Both the position numbers and the translations under genes were made by a program. Below, in pieces: positions 1 through 11,054 of a stretch of 64,000 nt of DNA (position 1 is its first letter; each line of letters begins with the position of its first letter). The notes below the pieces were generated by a model that had not been told where the DNA came from, did not search any database, and saw nothing but the letters and a program-made list of their open reading frames with translations. This DNA is from Liolophura sinensis (lineage: Eukaryota > Mollusca > Polyplacophora > Chitonida > Chitonidae), in the NCBI RefSeq assembly GCF_032854445.1, contig NC_088301.1:25280402-25344401 (forward strand), in the 5' to 3' direction.

Positions 1-153
1 ACAGCATTAAGGTGGGTGGAAACCCACGACCATCCGCAGGTTGCTGACAGACCTTACTAGGTACGGCTGGAGAGGAAGCCAGCATGAGCTGGACATGAAC
101 TCACAGTCATTACGCTGCGCTAACGCGCTAACCAACTGAGCCATGGAGGCCCA
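1..153 (-). repeat. tRNA-derived SINE, family A (partial copy at window edge)
   Basis: Reverse-strand copy of the commonest repeat in the window. Read on the minus strand it begins with a tRNA-like head (A-box-like TGGCTCAGTTGG near 145-130), followed by the 'AGCTCATGCTGGCTTCCTCTC' type body and the CCTGCGGATGGTCGTGGGTT segment. The piece between A and B boxes is shortened and the GC-rich CCCGGGCTC segment is missing. It continues off the left edge. Confidence 0.85.
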
Positions 154-189
154 ATGTAGAAGGAATTAAAATTCCGTATTAAACGCCAG

Positions 190-258
190 GTTTGAATCCA
201 CACAATATGACCTAGCTACGGAACAGCAACACACTTAACCACTAGATCAAGTCCTGCT
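190..258 (-). repeat. tRNA-like SINE head, different family
   Basis: On the minus strand the segment reads GACTTGATCTAGTGGTTAAG (A-box-like) and about 40 bases later GTGGATTCAAACCTGG (B-box-like). The spacing fits a tRNA-derived Pol III promoter. There is no convincing acceptor stem, so I call a SINE head rather than a tRNA gene. A similar head borders the nested SINE at 47.5-47.9 kb. Confidence 0.45.
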
Positions 259-637
259 CCAAACAAGGTTTTATGTATTTTTGCATTCCAAAACAGACAA
301 TCTTGGTAGGAGTGTTGAACATTCATCCCACCTCAATCATGGAAGCTAAAAAAATTGTGATGTCCAAACTTTAATACCATGACAATGCTCTTACTGTAGC
401 AAACTGTTCCCTTCATTCGCTGTAACTTAAATTGTTAAGCTGTAACCACAACAACCTAAAACAAGACCTGGTCCTATCATACTGATAGGAAAAGCGCGTC
501 AAAGTAAAATAAACTACAATTTTCATGTTGTAAGATACAGAATTTCTTCAGCTCCAATGACTTTCTGTTTCTGAGTTTACTCTCATGTGTTAAGACTCCA
601 AGACAACATTGTCACGGATGAAAAACAATTAACATTT

Positions 638-731
638 GTTTATTTATTTACCTCATAGATATTATTCACCATATTCAAGAATATTTCACATATACACTGA
701 ATGGCAACCAGCATTATGGTGGGAGGGGCCA
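638..731 (-). repeat. SINE family A, 3' tail fragment (diverged)
   Basis: Shows, in reverse orientation, the (AAAT)n tail and the conserved 3' domain (ATTCAAGAATATTTCAC ... CCAGCATTATGGTGGGAG). The element is 5' truncated, as is common after incomplete reverse transcription. Confidence 0.7.
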
Positions 732-3700
732 CATTTAACATTTGTGTACACATCAGCTAAGACTTAACATCAAAGTACCATGGGCAAAGATCGAAAAACA
801 AAAGAGATTCTTTTTACATGTATCAGACAAAATCATTTGGGCAAACATGCTCCTCATGACAACATGATTTAAACTTCCCATATGGACTGCTGTGAATGTT
901 TTAATCTTACGGATGTGTTGTTGTGGGCACCTTAATGGCAAAACCTGTCCACTTTGTATGGACACTTCTTTCCTTACTTTTTTTTCGTCATCTGACAATT
1001 TTTTTTTTCTGTTGTTGTCTATGATGTCAGTGCAACTTTTGAAATTCAGCTTCACTTCACTAGTCCACTCAGAGTAGCTTTTATTTCAAGAGCCAATTTC
1101 CAGACACACTTCAGTATGTTTACCCATTTCTCATAGCCAACACATTAAGATTGCTGATTATTTTTCTACTTGTGCTAAATGCACTCTGAACGAAAAGAAA
1201 TCTCCTGAACGATACCGACTAAAAAAAGGGGAAATTATGAGGTTTCTGCTGGTGGCATCCATGATTTTTTGGGTGTTTTTTTTGTAGGCGAGTAAATTAG
1301 GTTTACTTAACACAGTGTAAATACTGGTCCAACTACATGTACATTGGGTGCCGGCATGTTCAGCTAAAAAACACAAACTACTTATAGTCATGCAGTTGGG
1401 CTCTCAGCTCTTTTAAGGCTTTGAGGTAAAATAGTACGGCCTGATTTCATCTTCAGCATTCTGTGTCTATTACATCGGCTTTTAAAAACAGGTGCTCTGA
1501 ACATGCAAGATGTGTGTTCTTTCTCATTAGCTGACCTATCACAGATCTAATTTACACATGTATTGTGTTTCAATCCTTGGAGTCTTGAAGTTTTTTTGGC
1601 AAAAAATGAAATGTTAAAGCTTGGTACTATAGAGACTAGGCTAGGCAATGGACTTTTATATCCAGTATAACAGACATAAGAGATTTTTCTTTGCTTTTAA
1701 TCAGATGTAATGTTTCCATTTTCAAAAAATAAAGCAAACAACAAATATGTGCTTAATCAAGAATTTTTTTAGAGATTTTTTTAGCCCTTGATTTTTTAAA
1801 TTCAGCATCAAATAAATTCAGACACAGTCTTAATGCCTTTCTTGGGGATCACTGAATTTATGATTAAGAAAATAGCCAAACAGAAAAAACAAAAACTGAG
1901 TATTTTTGTTGATACCGTACATGTACATGTATTTCTTATTTTATATATGCCTTCAATATAAAACAGTACTTCACTTTCCACAAAAATCATGGAACCTGGA
2001 CAAGATTCTGGTGCATTCCTGCAAGGCAAATTCTGGTAAAAAATGACCAAAACATAGACCTGTAAACCCATGACAATAATGGTCCGGCTCTGAGAATGCT
2101 ACATGTATGCACAACTTATACTTTTGCCTGGAGTATCTCACTGGCAGTCCTGACTGGATTCAATGTTGTTTAATATGGTTTGTTAAACAAGAGTATATGT
2201 CATGTAGATACAATAATACCTAATACAGTCTTTCATAGTTACATCTGCATACCGATGGACAACATAAAGGCAATATTCCGCAGAAAAAACATTGTAAATA
2301 TTGAACATTAACAAGACCTGAAAAGTTTAATTTGCAAACAAGAAACTATGCAAGAGTGACATGCCTAGATTTAAACTTCTGCCCACGTCTTATTGGTAAA
2401 AGTTATCACCTGAACAGTGCCACAATGACTACTCTTTGTTTGTGTATCAATTACGATACACTATTTGGATGAGTGGATATGAGTACAACTTAATGCCAAC
2501 GGATATGTCAGGTCTGCTCATTATGGAATGTGGTTGCATGGATAAGCAATAATGACTTCTGCTAATATGTCAAAGCTGTTCATTTTAGACAGTAAATTTA
2601 TAATGTCCACTGACAGCATGGAACATCTGTCTATCACTGTAGGTGGACAACATCTGGATCAGATTCTGTGTCTTCTTATCTTCTCATTAGATGGTAAGCA
2701 TATTGGTTTAATAAAGTATATATCCTATGGGCATGAGCTTGAGTCTTAATGTCCACTGATGGCACATAACACCTGTTTGACATCATGTAGACATGAGTTT
2801 ATGCCTAGTTTTAAAGACATGGTAAGCACTAAAGTTCAAGACAGTGGACATCCTGTACTACATACAGATGTCCACTGATAATACATACTGTCTGATTAAA
2901 ATTGAGAATGAACAACATGAGGAGGTGCACTTAAAGAGATCCATAAATCAATTTTGATTGGCTGGTGTGAGAGATAGGCGAGTCCAGGCTAAATTTCTGA
3001 TATCGTATTCATTCAAGCATGACCAAGGCCTGGTTTAACCCTGGAAACCCTATCTCTACTGTCAGCCAATCAGTGTCCATTCTGTATCCCTTAAAACGTC
3101 TCCTTATTTATGATAGGCGTTTACATGTCATTGGTTTTACAGTTGATATTTGACAGCCTGAGGCTGTTCTGCTGCTCCTTCATTATTACCACATCAAATA
3201 ATACAGGAAGTTTGCTCTTCTTAGCACGTGTACAAAAGGTGGACATGAGTTAATGCCTGTTAAGGATGTTATCCCCGTTGGTTACCAACTAAGTACTTGA
3301 GTAACTTTTGCATTGATTCCACGCACATGTACACGAAATGAGTAAGATTCATAATTTTAGTGACACCGATCATGTCAACTGACAACAGTTGTCTTTGCAT
3401 CACACGTTAGCACGTTCAAGCTGCTAGATGGAGTCCTACTACTATACTGAACACAGCTGAGCGCTTCGATATCCGGGTAGAAAAACATTACTTTCGTTGC
3501 CACTACGCTACGCCATGTGAACAAAGCGAGTGCTCTGTGTTATTTGACTCGGAGCTAGTGACATGCCTCCAGTTTCCCTCTAACTGTCACAATTATCCCG
3601 TTATGTACAATCGATCTACGTATGAAAATACCTCGTGGTATATAAAAAACGATGACCGCATTACTTACCCGTCCATAACTGCGTGAATATGAGATGAAAT

Positions 3701-4230
3701 GTTTGCGCCGTGTTCGGAGTGATTCACCCTCCAATTGTCAGTCAGCAAAATGGCGGTAAAACAATCACGAGGCTATGGATAGGCCAACACGCATCGAAAA
3801 ATATAGCAACGAACCTCTGGAATACATAAAGATGAGCTACGTGTACATAAACAATAAAATGATCGCAAAAACAGTGCTAAAAAGTGCCTTTGGTAACCTT
3901 TTCTGTTTTGAACACGTCCTAAGCTTTTGGTAAAGAGAGTATAAGACTTACACACAAAGTGCCCGGATTTCTTTCTGTGGAGGGTCTAGAATACAAATTC
4001 GACACTCGAAAAGTTCATCGTTCAACAAATATTCACAAACATTATTCTACATTAAAGCTATTTTTTTTCATTGTCATATTAAACAACCTGAAATGAAGTA
4101 AATACAACTGAAGACAAAACAGTAGTGAGTGATAAATACAGATTTTACTGAGCCCTTTGGAGCCTCTGTAATCCACAGCAGCATGAATGGGCGAAGCTAA
4201 AATTAAACGAGCGGTTCGAACCCAGAATAA
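732..4230. other. Non-coding stretch with no convincing gene
   Basis: No reading frame here has a convincing coding pattern. Short open frames at 753-1055 (-), 1158-1391 (-) and 1808-2071 (-) are AT-rich and end without plausible splice context. Between 2550 and 2900 the phrase 'TGTCCACTGA' recurs at about 2603, 2751 and 2870 beside 'CATGAG..T', suggesting an old irregular repeat. The part from about 3300 to 3760 is richer in CpG and may hold a promoter (listed separately). Confidence 0.5.
3655..3770 (-). promoter_or_regulatory. Possible promoter and first coding exon
   Basis: On the minus strand an ATG at 3676-3674 is followed by GAC GG and a strong donor GTAAGT (exon end 3669), the pattern of a very short first coding exon (M-D-G...). 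About 70 bases upstream is CCGCCATTTTG (3745-3756), the complement of the YY1-type AAAATGGCGG motif often found at housekeeping promoters. The region is richer in CpG than its surroundings. No second exon was identified between 3660 and 1, so any gene would have a long first intron or be absent. On the plus strand the ATGGCGG could itself be a start codon. Confidence 0.3.
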
Positions 4231-4234
4231 GACA

Positions 4235-4408
4235 CTTATTTATTTTTTTTATCTGATTGGTGTTTTATGCCATATTCAATAATATTTCACTTATACGACG
4301 GTGGCCAGCATTGTAGTGGGGGTGGGGGGGAGAGAGGGAACCGGACAGAGCCAGGGGAAAACTCACGACCATCCGCAGGTTGCTGGATGACTTTCCCACG
4401 TAGGCCTG
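4235..4408 (-). repeat. SINE family A, 5'-truncated copy
   Basis: Reverse-oriented copy starting with the ATAAAT tail, the 'GATTGGTGTTTTATGCC' tail junction, the GTATAAGTGAAATAT domain and the CCTGCGGATGG segment. A G-rich expansion interrupts it near 4318-4335. The tRNA head is missing. Confidence 0.85.
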
Positions 4409-4576
4409 CTAGTTTTGAAATGGTATCACATAATAATAACAGTATTTTGATCACATCCCCAACAACAAGAAAGCCTTGTAATTTTTGTTTTGTGAAATGA
4501 ACATTAGAAATTATATATTGGGGCTATACATCTTACCATGTGTGGGCCCATCTGACTGGCATCACAGTGGACTTTG

Positions 4577-4726
4577 CCAAATTATTTATTTATCTATCTA
4601 TCTATATATCTATCTATTTTAATGGTGTTTTACGAAGTACCCGAGTTAATATCACTTATACGACTGCGACCAGCATTATTGTGGGAGAAAACCGGGTAGG
4701 GCCTGAGGAAACCCACGACCAGCATG
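4577..4726 (-). repeat. SINE family A, 5'-truncated copy with TCTA-type tail
   Basis: Reverse-oriented 3' domain whose tail has drifted into a TCTA microsatellite (4590-4618). Match to the family ends after 'GAAACCCACGACC'. Confidence 0.75.
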
Positions 4727-4949
4727 TGGTGATGAAATGCATGTTTTCATGTATATAACAAACGTATGCCTATAAATCTAACTACATGTATACATAAACA
4801 GCTAGCAGCTTTGTATACATAACCGTGTTCGCTGTAAATAAAGACATAAGGCCTACTATATATTATGTATTGGTCTGCGCTCGTTGTCCTCGTGGTACAA
4901 GCATTGCCCACCGCTGCATACCTGTGTATAGGCCTACGTAAGTAATATA

Positions 4950-5139
4950 TGGGCGACCAATGCGGATGCTGTGAGTTCAAGTCCGGCTCATGCTGGCTTC
5001 CGCTCCGGTTGCAAGTTGGAAGGTCTGCCAGCAACCTGCGGATGGTCGTGGGTTTCCCCCGGGCTGTGCCCGGTTTCCTCCCACCATAATGCTGGCCGCC
5101 GTCGTATAAGGGAAATATTCCTGAGTACGGCGTAAAACA

Positions 5140-5141
<2 letters not shown>
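4950..5141 (+). repeat. SINE family A, well-preserved 3' two thirds
   Basis: Contains the B-box region GTGAGTTCAAGTCCGG, the body and the complete 3' domain (CATAATGCTGGCCGCCGTCG ... CGGCGTAAAACACC). The A-box half has been lost or replaced. The tail is now a long AT microsatellite. Confidence 0.88.

Positions 5142-5214
<73 letters not shown>
5142..5214. repeat. (AT)n microsatellite
   Basis: About 73 bases of nearly pure AT dinucleotide directly following the SINE 3' end, probably grown from the SINE tail. Confidence 0.95.
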
Positions 5215-5217
<3 letters not shown>

Positions 5218-5539
5218 GATTATATTATATTATTTAGGATTCTAAATATCGTTTCCTTTTGTGCATATGTTCTCAGAAGCCCCAGTCCCAAAGGTCGTTG
5301 GTTCAAACCTCCAAAGGGTTGCCCTGTGAAATACTGAAATCACAATGTATTTATAAGACTTCTCGTATCAAGCGGTATATATATATATAGATAGAGATGT
5401 ATGTGCATATCTTTATGAGTGTGTGTGTGTGTGTCTACACTGATAATCGGTGTTATCATTTTGTTCAATGTACAAAGGTTTTACGGTTTAGATTTGTGAA
5501 CAGGTTGTATATGGCTTGTCTCCGACACGTGGAGGCCAC

Positions 5540-5865
5540 AACAATTACAAGGAGGAGGAAACAACTGTTATAACGTAGAAGAAATAACAGTCATAACGTA
5601 GTTATCAATCAGCTATAACGTGGAGACAACAACAGTCAAAAAGTGGAGACAACAACAGTTATAACTTGGAGACAACAACAGTTATAACGTGGAGACAAGA
5701 CCAGTCAAAACGTGGAGACAATCACAATTATAACGCTGAAACAACAACACTTATAACGCAGAGGCAACAAGTTATAACGTGGAGGCAAATACAATTATAT
5801 CATGGAGGCAACAACGGCTGTAACGTGGAGGTAAAAACAGTAGCAACCTGGTTACAACAACAACA
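5540..5865 (+). repeat. 23-bp minisatellite upstream of the thioredoxin-like gene
   Basis: Roughly 13-14 diverged units resembling GTGGAGACAACAACAGTTATAAC. The start of the TGGAGAC core recurs at 5621, 5644, 5667, 5690 and 5713, a strict 23-base step in the best-preserved part. The array ends about 70 bases before the start codon of the next gene, so it occupies that gene's proximal 5' flank or 5' UTR. The open frame through it is a consequence of the repeat, not a gene. Confidence 0.88.
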
Positions 5866-5934
5866 ACGTGGGCGGTAACATCATTTACAACGAAAGATTT
5901 ATAGACATAATCATAAAGGGGTTCAACCTTTGAA

Positions 5935-8900
5935 ATGTATTTCAAAGTTTCAAGCAACATGATCGTTTATTATTTGTTTGGTTTAGCTCTTTTATTAGCC
6001 ACGTTTAGCGTCGACGTCAGCTTTAGTCAAACCGAGTCTGATGACGAATCTTACCATCTGATCAGTGTCGACTACACGAAGTTCTCAGAGCAGGTGCTCC
6101 ACAGCAACGACTCGTGGATCCTGATCTTTTATCGTGGTCAAGTCGATCAGAAGTGGAAAGAGCTGGCTAAATCGGCGCGTGGATTGACTTGGCTAGGTAC
6201 TGTGGATGTGAAGTCGCAGTCCAAACTACTCCAAGAATTGGTAAGCCACATGGCTATACATGTACACAATGTTAATTTACATACATTATTGCTTGGCTTT
6301 TCAGGATAATAGTGATTCCCCTTTGGCTTAGCACACGTTTAACAGATGTCAAACCGTGCACCAGCAAACCCTCAATAATCCAACCATTCAAAATTTGGAA
6401 TCAAGAAGCGTAACTGACGACCGCCTGCACTTATAGCCTACCTTGCCTGTTCGAATATCAGGCAAGGTATAAGTGCTGGCGGTTTAAAAGACAAACTGTT
6501 GACCATGAAATCTAATGACTAGAATAATGAAGCCACTCCAAAAAAGGCAAAAAGCAAAATAAATTCCCAACGAATAGTTCTGTTCTGTTTTCGAACAGCC
6601 AGCATGTACTTTGCCCGAACTTGGCGGAAGTTCAAACTCAACACATGGCGGATGTTGATTCGATATGTTCGACTTAAAAATCTAAATTCCTGGACAACTG
6701 TTTAAAAATTGTTTACCGATGCAGGTTTGTACACGTCAACACATCGGATGACTTAGCGAATTAACGTAAGCCAATTGCAAGGTTCGAGTTGTTAAGGTCA
6801 GTGAAATTTTCCGCTCTACGTATATAAGCAACAGCCCGGTCCGACTGTCTTAGTTTGGCTTGGGGTATAAGGCAGGCTTTCAGCACTCTTTGGGTACCTG
6901 CTTAATGCCACTGCCGCTCTCAATGTTACTACATTTATAATGCTGTTTCCAATGCTGCCCACAATACCTGACACCCTATATACCGTCTAACTTTATACTG
7001 ACACCAATTAAAATGCATGGTCTAACCTCTTATGCTGATATTCGCCACTGTATCACTGTAATATGTAATATTACCAAGTAATAAGTGTCGTTAAGCAATA
7101 ATAATATTATTCATTCGTACATGCTAATGAACGCCAAACAAATTACCAAGATTGCCAATTTTAACATTTATGGCTGACCTGACACGGGGTTATGTACTGA
7201 TAAACAGTTATCTGTCTTCATTCTACATGTTCTAGAAGCGGATTCCCAGATTCGCAATAATGTCCTGAGCTCTATGGGCTCTACTTAAGGCGGGCATTAC
7301 GATCTATTGAGGTTGTAGCCGTTTGTTCCCTATTGACATGACACTGGCAATTGCCTTCCACAAGTACCATCAGCTAACTATGTAAGTGGCGGATTAGACC
7401 CAAGTCTCTTTATCTGGCGACCAGCACATTTCTGACCTCCTAGGCTAACGGACATGGGTGTCAGGTAAAAATCCCCGCTGACTTACAACATTTCCCCTCT
7501 CGTTTATCTCTTGTCCTACACGGTTAGACGGAGAGAGATCTCTAATCCCCTCACACGGAAACTGCCCCCCGAGGGCTAGACCCCGCTTGAATCAGAAGCA
7601 GGATAAACACAGGACGCTATCTGACAAGAGTGTTGAGTCCCCGACCAAGAGATCAAATGTCTGACCAGTCAACTGGACACGAGGCCTTCCCTCGTCGAGA
7701 GAGGCTACTTCCGGTGTCTGACGGGTGCACAGTGACAGATTATCTGACTCAGCGCATTTTCTCCGAGCTCATGCATTAACTAATCTGATAGGCTATAATA
7801 TGCTCTGCGCATCTATCAGACTATAAGAATATATACAATGACGATGCATCCGCGGCTAGCTGTCTGACATCAAAGAAACGGGTTCGGTACATTGACGGTA
7901 TATACCTTCCTTCCTCTCTGTACAATCTTGGTTAAGTGCATTGAAGAATTTAACAATTAGGTAGAACATGAAAGGGAAGAAGTTTACAAGCCATCTTTCT
8001 TGTGAGGGTACAAGAAACATCACAGGCGTACCAAAAATAGACAATAGATGATATACACGGGATGGATGGCATCACAGATTGAGCTGCAACCTGACTCTGT
8101 CTTGGAATTAAAGTTTGAAGAAAGCATCCACGCATTATTAGGTCATTTTTCTTGTAACTGACTATAGTAAAAAAAATATACACATGTAATAATCTTGGAA
8201 GTACAAACACAAGTGATGCCACCGTACAGTCCAAGTCAACCGCCTTATCTTGGTATTTCCATTTAAAGGAGAAGAAAACTTAAAACAATGACACTATGGG
8301 CTGAAAAGAGCACATTTTTTTCTATCTGGTGGTGCCTGTTGCATAATTTTGCGAATTTTCCTCCTCATACACGTAAAGCCTGAAAACGGCAAAGCTGGCA
8401 CAAATCGCTGAGCCCATGGCGTCCTCCATCTTTAACACCCTGTAATTTATGCTGGGGGTGTGTTGCCTCTCAGACATTGAGAGTCGTTAAAACTGCCCGC
8501 TTGTTCGTGTAGCCTCATGACCTTCGTCCAACATTCCGATTTCCCGATCGTCAAGCGGAAAACGAACTGTACTGTTCGCTACCTTCTGAGAAGAAGAGTT
8601 CTACCGGAAATGTACGAACTGTACTTCGGCGGTTTCCGACGGCAATTCTCCTCCTAACACAGAAGACTTCAGGACTAGTTCTTAGGCAAAATAGAGTCTG
8701 AGAAGAAGAGTTCTACCGGAAATGTACGAACTGCACTGCGGCGGTTTCCGACGGCAATTCTCCTCCTAACACAGAAGACTTTAGGACTAGTTCTTAGGCA
8801 AAATGGAGTCGCCCACAGCGGATTTTGGCACTGACTTTATTTATGATTTATCAGCCTGAGGTACATATTAGAATTGTTTTTATGGCATGCTCCTTCGAGG

Positions 8901-10993
8901 AAATGCATACTCTTTTCAATGGTATTTGTTTGATATTTAAATTTTCTTCTCCTTTAAGGAGGGCATACAGTATGGTCGAGTAGGTGTTATTGTCTGACCT
9001 AGTTAGGCGCGCGCCATAGACATGGTGTGTTTGGAATAGTTGTTTCGGTGAGGCAAGACGAGGAGTATGTTGAGATGGGCATATAACAAAGGGATGCAAA
9101 CGAGACTTGACAAATATAGCTGAAAGACACGTTTAAAAAGAAACAAAAACGGAAGTACACTTTTCATTGCTTGTACAACGACAATGGGTTAAAACGCCTT
9201 TTGACTGTTTGGAGTTTTTTTTTGATGTTGTGTTCTGCAACGTCCTTTTTCTGCTCATACACGTTACAAAAGAAAAAAGAGGGAAAAAACGGGCATGTCG
9301 CAGTTCAACACGCTACGACATTGTTAATGTATACCTAACGAAGGGCATTTTTTGTACCCGTCTCTTCGCCTATATAAACATATATCATGCGCCGTCGTAT
9401 AAATGAAATATCCATGTATGCACACGACGTAAAACACCACCAAATAAATAACGTTAAAGAAATCATGTCATCAAAATTATGACGCGCAAAAAGTGCATGC
9501 AATTAAACATGATGGTCTGTGGCCTAATGAACGCCTGCCTCGAAGTCGGATCAAACCCGACCCGGGTTTGATCCAAAAGGTTTTTAAAATGGTACTTATT
9601 TCTGCCTCGATAGATGCTCTACACTGAGAGGCTAGAGCAAGGCCCTTTGTCAGTATAATGTGACTGGGTTGGGTGTCATGTCTGGTGTCTTCGGCATGAT
9701 ACTACAGTGGTTGCTGCACTTTGGCGGCATGGATTCGCTCTACCACAAGAAGGCATGGTGTATATACACGGCACACATCTAATTGATTTTCCTGATTGAA
9801 ATAATTGTTAAGTACGACGTTAAACTGCAAGCATTCATACATACATATGCAATTAAACATGCCTTTATCCACATGTTAAGGGGCGATACTCAAACATCCA
9901 TATGCGTTTCAATTTGTTGTCTTCTTCAGGGTTTGGATGCGGCCAATGTTCCAAAGGCACGAGTTTACCCTTTTGGTGGATACAGTCAGAAACTTTCAGA
10001 ATGGCAGGACGTTCATGACTGGAAGGAAGCGGAGAGGTTCGCCCTCAAATCCATCCCTGCCGACATCCCTGTACTGTCGTCTTCAACCATTGACCGGTTT
10101 ATTAAGGACAGCCATTATTCCTCATCCACACCCAGATTTCCAGCCGTATATCTCACAGGTATATTTATGCACAGCCATAGAAACCTTTAACAAAATCAGG
10201 GGCATCCTTGGCGTAGCGTGCTAGCGCAACACAATGACCAAGGAAGCTCTCACCAATGCGACCATTGTGAGTCAAGCTTATGCTGGCTTCGTTTCCCGTC
10301 ATATACGTGGCAAGGTCTGCCAGCAACCTTCACCCACCATAACTCTGGCCGCCGTGACGTAAGTTAAATGTTCCTGAGCATGACGTAAAATTTCTATCAA
10401 ATAAATAAATTTTAAAACATTTATTTGGTTGTGTTTAATGCCCAATTCAAGAATATTCATTGACTTTTACGAAATATGAAGTAAGGAAACCTGGCAGAAT
10501 TCGGGGGAAACCACCAAATCTCGCCATACATGCCGTCCTCCACAAGTCCACTCCAGCTGAAGTCCTCCAGTTTTTTTCAGTAAACTTTCACTTGAAGCAT
10601 GCAGTTTTTGTGGTAGTAAGAATGTGTCAGCATGAATGCTTTTGACTGATGCCTTGAAAGAGATCCTTTTTATCAAAAAAGCAATTAACGCCATGGAATC
10701 TTAAAACCGTCTACATATAATGTTGACATATAGTGCCCTTCTGCGTGATTTTTTGTACAGTTAGATAGGAGTTTGCTAGAACGGGACGATGGGTGAATGT
10801 ACTTCCGATTTCAACTTTCATTAAGATAAAATATCCTCGCAAAGTGAAGAAACAAAAATAGTGTGATAATTGGTGTCATGTCATACGATGATAATAGGCC
10901 TATTATATTAAGAAACGAAACAGTTATACTTATATCAGATCAGATCAGATTACATCAGATCACAAAATAATCAGTGTAATATTGTTTTAATCC

Positions 10994-11054
<61 letters not shown>

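Larger units (their letters stand above)
6241..9929 (+). other. Intron 1 of the thioredoxin-like gene
   Basis: Bounded by the GTAAGC donor and a CTTCTTCAG acceptor. It carries a TTAA-flanked MITE (8263-8957), a SINE A tail (9388-9451) and a SINE B copy (9545-9850). Apart from these I see nothing coding in it. Confidence 0.7.

Noticed and set aside
5666-5878. 70-codon open frame rich in Thr, Gln and Asn
   Set aside because: Product of the 23-bp minisatellite, overlapping the 5' flank of the real gene.
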